Positions 56,745 through 64,000 of a stretch of 64,000 nucleotides of DNA are shown here, piece after piece. The number at the start of each line of letters is the position of its first letter. Position 1 is the first letter of the stretch. The translations under genes were made by a program, and so were the position numbers. The notes beneath the pieces were generated by a model that searched no databases, was not told where the DNA came from, and saw only the letters and a list, made by a program, of their open reading frames with translations. The DNA is taken from positions 24,036,322 to 24,100,321 of the forward strand of contig NC_134017.1 of assembly GCF_040712315.1 (NCBI RefSeq), read 5' to 3'. The DNA is from Castanea sativa (taxonomy: Eukaryota; Streptophyta; Magnoliopsida; Fagales; Fagaceae).

Positions 56745-59700
56745 TTGTCTGAATTAATGAATGAATTGGTAGCGGTGGAAGGCATCCTTTGTACTTCTAG
56801 TGTTGAAGCCAATGTTGGTGAAGCTTCTACTTCTCAACCTAAGTCGAAAGGCAAGGGTAAGAAGAAGAAGAAGAAGAAGGACTTCACTAAGCAAGAGGGT
56901 AAACAAATTGCCTTGGGAGCTGCCGACAAAGGAAAGAAGCTCAGAGGAAAGTGTTTCCATTGTGGTGAGAAAGGACATTGGAAGAGAAATTGTCCAAAGT
57001 TTAAGACTGCCAAGAACAAGGGTATGAAAACTTCCTTTCTTCTTGAAATATGTTTGGTACAGAATCCTACGGATTCCTGGTGTGTGGATTCAGGTTGTAC
57101 TAATCATATCTGCAATTCTTTGCAGGGGTTTCAGGAGACCAGAAAGCTGAATAAAGGAGAATTGTTTCTTACCTTAACGGATGGGAGTAGAGTTCTAGTT
57201 GTATCTGTTAGAGTGCTTAATTTATGCTTTGAGTCTAGAGTTTTAATATTGAAAGACTATCTTTATGTACCTAATGTTCGTAGGAATTTAATATCTACAA
57301 CTTTTTTAGGTAAAGATGGATATTGTGTTATCCTTAAAGACAATGTTGTAATAAAGAAGGGTAAAATGTTTATCTGTTCTAGCAATATTGTTGATGATCT
57401 TTATATTTTAACTCCTAATAAGCATGAATTATACAATTCTGAATTAGATAATAATTCACATGTGAAATCATTAAAGAGAAAGTTTCCTTCTACTAATGAA
57501 GCATATCTTTGGCACTTGCGTTTGGGTCATGTTAGTTCAAACAAAATTCAAAGACTTATCAAAGATGGACTCTTACAGCCCATGGACTTTGATGAATTTC
57601 TAGTTTGTGAATCTTGTTTGAAAGGTAAAATGACCAACCGACCTTTTAATGCAAAAGGTAGAAGAGCCCAAGAGTTGCTTGAATTAGTAAATTCAGATGT
57701 ATATGGTCCTATGTCAATCCAAGCAAGAGGTGGTTATGAGTATTTCATCACGTTCACTGATGATTACTCTAGATTTGGTTATGTGTATCTAATGAAACGG
57801 AAGTCCGAAGCTTTTGACAAGTTCAAAGAGTTTAGGGCTGAAGTTGAGAATCAATTGGGTAAACGCATAAAGGCCATTCGATCTGATCGAGGTGGCGAAT
57901 ACCTTCTTGGTGATTTTAAGGGTTACTTGACTAAAAATGGGATTATATCCCAGTTGACTGCACTTGGAACTCCACAACAAAATGGTGTAGTAGAAAGAAG
58001 GAATAGGACTCTTTTAGATATGGCTAGATCCATGATGAGTTATTCGACTCTACCAATTTCTTTTTGGGGATATGCCTTAAGTACTGCAATGTATCTTCTG
58101 AATTTAGTACCTTCGAAGTCTGTTCCTAAAAAACCTGTAGAGTTGTGGAATGGGCGTAAGCCTAGTATGAGACATCTCCATATTTGGGGTTGTCTAGCAC
58201 ATGTGTTAAAAGGAAAGTCTAACAAGTTACAGTCTAAAACAGAAGTGGTTTTCTTTGTAGGCTATCCAAAAGGAATAGTTGGAGGATTATCCTATAGTCA
58301 TAAGGATAATAAAGTGTTTGTTAGCACAAATGCCAAATTCTTGGAAAATGACTATATGAATAATTTTACTCCTAGAAGTAGAGTTGTCTTGGCTAAAATG
58401 AACGAACCTATAGTTAAACAACCAATGGATGAAACTAGGGATGATGTGGTTGTATTGGATACACCACAAGATACTATTCATGAGATGTCTAGTACACAGG
58501 TACCTCGTCGTAGTGGGAGAATTATTCGGCCTCCTGTGAGATTCATAGGTTTGGGAGAAACTTATGAAGCTATCTCTGAAGAGGCTGAATCGGATCCTTA
58601 CACTTATGATGAAGCAATAAATGATATAGATGCACGTCATTGGGTCAATGCTATGAAATCTGAATTGGATTCCATGTATTCCAATCAAGTTTGGGATATT
58701 GTAGAGGCGCCTAACGACATTAAACCTGTTGGTTGCAAATGGGTTTACAAGAAGAAAAGAGGGATAGATGGAAAGGTTGAAACCTTTAAAGCAAGACTAG
58801 TGGCGAAAGGGTATACACAAAAAGAATGCATTGACTATGATGAACTTTTTCGCTAGTAGCCATGCTTAAGTCTATCAGAATTCTCTTATCTGTTGCTGCT
58901 CATTATGATTATGAGATTTGGCAAATGGATGTCAAGACTGCATTTCTTAATGGCAATCTTGAAGAAGAAATCTACATGTTGCAACTAGAAGGTTTCATAG
59001 CAAAGAACCAAGAGCATATGGTATGCAAGTTGAAAAGGTCCATTTATGGACTTAAACAAGCATCTAGGTCATGGAACATCAGATTTGATCAGGCAATCAA
59101 ATCATTTGGTTTTGAACAAAATCTTGATGAACCATGTGTGTATAAAAGACATCAAGATAAAGTAGTAATGTTCCTAGTGCTTTATGTAGATGACATTCTA
59201 CGTATTGGAAATGATGTGGGGGTAATGTCATTAGTTAAATTTTGGTTGTCAAGCCAATTTGATATGAAGGACTTGGGTGAAGCTAACTACATTTTAGAGA
59301 TCAAGCTTTGGCGAGATCGAAATAATAGGATGTTGGGTTTGTCATAAGTTGGATATATAGATAAGGTTCTAGAATGGTTTAGCATGCAAAACTCCAAGAA
59401 AGGATTACTTCCTTTTAGACATGGTGTTCCTCTGTCTGATGACCAAAGGCCTAAGACTCAAGAGGAAGAAAATATGATAAGACAAGTTCTCTATGCTTTT
59501 GCTGTGGGAAGTCTCATGTATGCCATGCTTTGTACTAGACCATATATTTGTTATTTAGTTGGCATGGTCAACAGATATCAATCAAATCTAGGACCAAAAC
59601 ATTGGCAAGCTGTAAAGCATATTCTCAAGTATCTACGGAGAACGAGAGATTATATGCTTGTTTACCATTGTGAGGATTTGATTCTCATTAGCTATACAAA

Positions 59701-60189
59701 TTTAGATTTTCAGTCGGATCTAAATTTTAGAAAATCCACGTCGGGATGTGTTTTCACCTTAGGAGGTGGAGCCATAAGTTGGAGGAGTGTTAAGCAATCT
59801 TGTATTGCGGACTCCACCATGGAAGCCGAATATGTTGCTGCTTGTGAGGCAGTAAAGGAGGCTGTTTAGCTCAAGAAATTCCTTTCTGATCTTGGTGTTG
59901 TGAGAATTGAGCAAGTTCCCATCACATTATTTTGCAATAATAGTCGAGCAGTTGCACAATCCAAAGATCCAAGGAATCATAAGAAAGGAAAGCACATAGA
60001 AAGAAAGTATCGCACATAGAAAGAAAGTATCACATCATTCGAGACATTGTTGCTCGTGGAGATGTGGTTGTAGCAAAGATTGATGGTGCAAAGAATCTAG
60101 TGGATCTCTTTACCAAAGCCTTGCCCTAAAGGACTTTCGAGTCACATTTGGAAGAGATGGGAGTTAGATTAGTACACAATAGTCTTTAG
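56745..60189 (+). pseudogene. pol: Element 2 nucleocapsid end and pol
   Basis: The 703-codon frame 56745-58856 holds the basic stretch, CCHC knuckle CFHCGEKGHWKRNC, protease WCVDSGCTNHICNS with D-S-G intact, the pre-integrase zinc region, integrase core (SDVYGPM, DDYSRFGYVY, IRSDRGGEY) and the RT start. A small deletion and TAG end it at about 58856. RT continues 58862-59347 (QMDVKTAFLNG, LYVDDIL) to a TAA (CAA in element 1). It then runs 59384-59869, ending at TAG (TGG in element 1), and through RNase H to about 60189. A 20-bp tandem duplication (59992-60011 repeated 60012-60031) and a TAA near 60127 break RNase H. Confidence 0.93.
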
Positions 60190-60203
60190 GCCAAGTGGGA
60201 GAT

Positions 60204-61596
60204 TGTTAGGATTAGTGTCCTTAAATCCTATTGTATGATGCTATGTATTTTATTATGTATGATTTAATGTTGTGTTTAATAAAGTTGTTTTAATTATTAT
60301 CTAAAAATAATGGTAACATGAATATTGGGACATTATCATATAGTACATGAGATGCATTGTATGTGATTTATGTGATTTAGTCACAGAAGATGTAAATCAC
60401 AAGTTCCTTGTAAACTCAAAATGTAGTTCGTAGTTGGTGATGAAAATTGGGCATTTCATCTGCGAAGACTATAACATATCAACTAAGATGATTTGTCTTA
60501 ATCATGGAAATGGAGATTTCTAGTTGGTATGTTGATATGTTTTAAGAGTTAAAACATATTGAACTGGACTGTTGTGAGATTTATTATTCTCCTAACGACT
60601 GTCAAATGAATAATAAATCTCACGACTTCTATTTACATAAACTCTTAATCCTGAAAGGATAATGGACCTGATCATGAAGTGTAGGTTGCTTTGATATATC
60701 ACGAGTGAGATCTAGACTAACGGTCAAAACTTCAGTATGTTGGGCAACCACATTTAGTGTTGATGGAACATATATTCTCAAGATGGAATTCATAGTCTCT
60801 TAATGGAGATACAAAATATTCCCTTGAGATAAGTTTAATGGGATTGTAATTCAGAGAGTTAGGCCTAACCACTTTAGTAAGGTGTTACTAAAGTATATAT
60901 ATTTATGGAATTGAATTTCATAAATATATAATGAATAACTTTAAAGGACTAAACTGGGTACTCAAGGAATTAAGATGTAGTAATCTACAAAGTGGCAGTC
61001 TTCTTTCATGACTTTGTATTACTACGAATATTTTATGAAGGGGTTGCATGTACAATAAAGTCTTGGGATATAATTTATAAATAAGGCCCAGAGTGCAACT
61101 ATATTTATATAGTGGTTTTAAATATAGTTAATGGTAACTTTGAACTTGTCAAGAGTTAACAGAAAAGCCCAAGGCCCATTGGAGCTAGTGTCTTATTGGT
61201 CCCTTTTGGTCCCATTCCAAGCCACAAACTTAAGCCCAATTGGAAAGGCCCAAAAGGCCAGCCCAAATAGATAATCAGTTAGATACAAAGGGAGAAATAT
61301 ACAAATTTTTCTGTAGAGAATTTGAAAGCGATTTTCGTGAAGTGGTGCAAAAGTGTTAGACACTTTTTGACATTCTCCCTTTGGAACTGATTGAGAGACC
61401 ACACATCTTGGGCGTTAGTGGATTTGGAGTGAAGATTGAAAGTGTTCCCAAGTGATTTTGATCTTCTATTTTGAAATTCACTGCTTCAAGGTACACTCTC
61501 TTGTTTTCAAATTTTGAAACTTATATAGTACATGTTAACATTTATGAATGAAGTAGATCTATTATTTTTCCGCTACGCACATGCATATTTCCATCA
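60204..61596 (+). repeat. Right LTR of element 2
   Basis: 1393 bp, TGTTAGG...CCATCA, free of the insertion and the 62-bp deletion seen in the left LTR. Confidence 0.94.
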
Positions 61597-61601
61597 GTAG
61601 G

Positions 61602-61853
61602 TACCAAGTTAACATCCCCAATGGTGATGCACCTCAAAGTAGGATCCCAATAAGATGTGATGACCTCTAATAAATGCCAAGCTAGTGTGGTGTGGAGGAG
61701 AGTAGTGGCGTCTCCAAGCAGCTGTAGGATGAATGCCCAATCACCACAAGAAAAAGTGCCCCACCACCTCTTGAGCTTCCTCTTATGGTACTCCTCCCTT
61801 TCATGCTCAACCAAGGTGTCATAGGAATGAGCACCAAGAAAATCCATAAGCAA
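61602..61853 (-). pseudogene. Gypsy antisense additional ORF, N-terminal part
   Basis: The minus frame starts MLMDFLGAHSYDTLVEHERE and continues KRWWGTFSCGDWAFILQLLG, LAWHLLEVITSYWDPTLRC and TIGDVNLVPT, where element 2 enters. Across the insertion the frame rejoins LEEYDRLLSL at 53028 when one copy of GTAGG is counted. In this part I see no stop, so it may have been open when element 2 arrived. Start: the first ATG after a TATA-like word about 150 bp upstream. Confidence 0.72.
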
Positions 61854-62000
61854 TTCCTATAGAATCTGACAATCTGATGAAGATCTGTGCAAAAAATGAT
61901 GGAGAACAGTGTTTTCTAAGTGTTTTGAGTGAAGAAAAGAGGTAGCAGAGAGCCTAGAAAAATCACAGAACCAAATGAGCTAGGGTTATCTTGAACCCAA

Positions 62001-62009
62001 CTTTTTATA
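62001..62009 (-). promoter_or_regulatory. Candidate TATA box for the antisense ORF
   Basis: TATAAAAAG on the minus strand, about 150 bp upstream of the antisense start at 61853. The position fits a promoter, but it is a short AT word and no transcript is known. Confidence 0.4.
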
Positions 62010-62925
62010 CACACATCTGTCGGTGGCTTTTGTAGGGCCATTGGACCTTGGGAAACAGGCTAGGGCTTTTCAGCGCCCCAGGCATAAACTCATATATGTT
62101 TTGACACTCCCCCCTATTTGGCATGTTTTTGATCACTTTGGAGCGAAGATTGCCTTGTTTTAGTGCTCGCAGTAGTGCGTAGTTGGCCCAACTGTGAACT
62201 GGACTATCGAAAACTCTCACTAGCGTATCTGAGGCCACACAAATCCTACACTGGGGTAGTTTATATTTTTGCATCTTGTTCAGCACCTTCAGATGTCTTG
62301 AACCTCATTTTCAAAGCCCGGTTCACTCAGTCTAGGGGTCGGTTCAGCCCCGGTAGTCAGAATCTGAAATAGAAAAATGCTAAAGCCCAATCTCAGCCGT
62401 CCGATGACTTTTCTAGCTTATTTGGAGGATGGAGGGAGTCTTTTATCATGAGGGTATCTCAAGAAGCCCTTTCTCAGATTTTTAGCCCTATCGGTTAATA
62501 ATAGGAGCAACCAGTGCATACTGCCTCATGGCGTGTCTAAGGATACTTCGTTCTGAGTGTCTGCATTCGTTATCAACATTATGGTATGGCCTACAAAGCC
62601 GAGGTCACTTGTAGCCAGTCTGTGGGCTTGGGACCTTGCGAAACCTTAAACTAGAGCAGTTTATTTTGCCTAGTTCTCGCCCCCTCAGTCCAATATACAA
62701 GAATGGGTCCGTCCCGCTGAAGATGTGTCTCTCATGTCGAGAATCGCATGAAACCTTAAACTAGGGCAGTTTATTTCATGCAATCTCTCCTTTCTATTTC
62801 CCCCAACAAGACGATTGTCGTTTACAAGCCACTGACAAACTTGTGAAACTGCGATGCAAAATGAGTGGGTGTGATACAAGCTGGTTGAAAGCCACCATCC
62901 ATAATGGAAACGCGATAGTGCGTGC
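62010..62925. other. Gypsy 3' region, no gene seen
   Basis: A 23-nt direct repeat containing AAACCTTAAACTAG and GCAGTTTATTT is present at about 62640 and 62751. Short frames here show no recognisable domain. Confidence 0.5.
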
Positions 62926-63250
62926 ATACATTAGCAGCCCTCTCAAAGGTGACTCTTCTATGGCTATAAATGTAAGTCCTACCATAAGGAAATGTTTTTC
63001 ATACACATCAGCGGCCCTCTCAAAGGCAATTTATCCAAAATCATACATGTAAGTCCTACCTAGAGGCATTATTTCTTACACATACATCAAAAGCCCTTAT
63101 AAAGGCGATTTACAGATTTATACATGTAAGTCCTAACCAGAGGCATTGTTTTACACATACATTAGCCCCCTCTTAAAGGCGTGTCCCTGGAATTATACAT
63201 ATAAGTCCTAGCAAGAGGCATTGTTCCATACATACATCATGCTACAAGGA
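62926..63250. repeat. Degenerate tandem array, about 75-bp unit, gypsy 3' region
   Basis: Four units with the order ACA(C/T)ACATCA-, GCCCTCTCAAAGGC-, TACATGTAAGTCCTA, AGAGGCATTGTT start near 62926, 63001, 63078 and 63153. Poorer copies continue to about 63370 (AAGCCTACCAAGAGGCA). Short tandem arrays in this place are known in Tat/Ogre elements. Confidence 0.8.
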
Positions 63251-63432
63251 GATAATATAATACATCAAAGCCCATTGTGGGGCAATAAAATACATACATG
63301 TCCAAGCCTACCAAGAGGCAGCGAATAATATACATACATAACTGGCCCGTAATGGGGCAATGTCTACAGAACACAGGAAAAAATACATGCCCACGTAGGG
63401 GCTACATCATGCTACAACAAACGCTAACCCTA

Positions 63433-63860
63433 TTAAGAATCCTCACCGCCAATAAACTGGTCAATGTCGCCACCTGCAAAAGAACTAGTAGAAGGACTCG
63501 CACCATTTGAAGTGCCAGGATCATACCCTAGACCTTGGGAAGGCCCTGGAACCTAAGCAAAAGAACCCCAACTGGCTGGCGAGCCTAGAGGAATTGGTAT
63601 ACATACAGGCTTGAACGAAGGAATGATAGGCCCTCGGCCTGGAATTTGAGGGGCAGTCAGAACGAGAAGACGAGCCGCTCGTAACTCTCCCACCAATAGG
63701 CCTGGGGGTCGTCACCCCCGCAATCAAAATGGCTCTAAAAAACCTAAGCCGCCTGCTCGCCAGCAGAAGCAATCTTGTCATCAGAAGAATCATCCCCCTA
63801 GGACGTGGCATACATGGGGACCTTACCCCGATCTCCCCTAGAACTAACTCTCCTAGACAT
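63433..63860 (-). pseudogene. Second antisense ORF of the gypsy element
   Basis: The minus frame starts MSRRVSSRGDRGKVPMYAT, then a TAG (63798-63800), SSDDKIASAGEQAA, TTPRPIGGRVTSGSSSRS (after a shift), RPRAYHSF-like, and ends GDIDQFIGGEDS and TAA at 63433-63435. The clean start, Ser/Gly-rich centre and acidic end suggest a real small protein of about 140 codons, now broken. It lies upstream, in antisense sense, of the 61853 ORF and its TATA word. I do not know a function. Confidence 0.5.
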
Positions 63861-64000
63861 GATCTACATAACAATAAGAAATTTAGACATAAGTGGTAAG
63901 CCCATGAGTTGAATGGCAATGTAGATGAACTAACACTTTTCCTAAACATATCATGTAGGCCTGTGTCAAGCACATGTTCTCACAAAGAAAGAAGATTCTT

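Larger units (their letters stand above)
53029..61596 (+). mobile_element. Copia element 2 (family C), full length, defective
   Basis: LTRs at 53029-55033 (with an insertion) and 60204-61596, primer site TGGTATCAGAGCC at 55036-55048, purine tract at 60193-60203, and perfect target duplication GTAGG (53024-53028 and 61597-61601). The coding order equals element 1. By eye the two LTRs look closer to each other than those of element 1, but the coding region has more breaks. It is inserted in the antisense ORF of the gypsy element. Confidence 0.95.

Noticed and set aside
58287..58688. 133-codon minus-strand frame
   Set aside because: A shadow of the intact plus-strand pol frame of element 2.
1..64000. 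tRNA, rRNA, CRISPR or organellar segments
   Set aside because: None recognised by eye. The tRNA-like words found are primer-binding sites. Short direct repeats are tandem or subterminal transposon repeats, not CRISPR spacers.
1..64000. Host protein-coding genes
   Set aside because: Every substantial frame is explained by a transposable element or by simple sequence. Short exons of an unrecognised gene cannot be excluded without transcript data.

Overview
This window looks like plant nuclear DNA from a gene-poor, repeat-dense region. It is AT-rich, and I could not recognise a single intact host gene. It contains plant-type Ty1/copia and Ty3/gypsy retrotransposons primed by tRNA-iMet, a plant LINE, a CACTA transposon with CACTA termini, and a Transposase_24-type remnant. 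A woody dicot is my impression only; the sequence does not settle the species.

Layout. 1-364: antisense fragment of a 'putative plant transposon protein' with an apparent splice acceptor. 2057-11956: an antisense copia LTR (family C) split by a full family-C element (element 1, 3426-11922, TSD CATAC). 12395-13190: probable TIR/MITE element. 13977-15636: solo LTR of a probable gypsy family (family T). About 16210-33000: one antisense LINE split twice, first by copia element 3 (17306-22809, TSD CAAAG, itself carrying a family-C solo LTR) and then by a second family-T solo LTR (25705-32390, TSD CCATG, itself carrying a 5.05 kb CACTA element at 26104-31150, TSD CAT).

About 33099-64000: one large Ty3/gypsy element of the Tat/Ogre type that runs off the window. 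It has a left LTR, gag, protease, two RNase H domains and integrase. Beyond integrase lie antisense additional ORFs (with a candidate TATA box) and tandem repeats between pol and the missing 3' LTR. It is broken by two SIRE-type copia remnants in opposite orientations (35904-38205 plus, 42673-46765 minus), a family-C solo LTR inside integrase (48287-49590, TSD AAGAG), and copia element 2 (53029-61596, TSD GTAGG) inside the antisense ORF. Element 2 carries an unrelated 667-bp solo LTR in its own left LTR.

Every polyprotein here is broken. Many breaks are G:C to A:T transitions at CAG/CAA/TGG codons or catalytic residues, as expected of methylated, silenced repeats. Nothing encodes a cooperating host pathway; the biological interest is the insertion order, the head-to-head LTR palindrome, the antisense gene of the gypsy element, and the structured ends of the CACTA element. 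Names such as SIRE, Tat and Transposase_24 rest on motif recognition, not on a database search.
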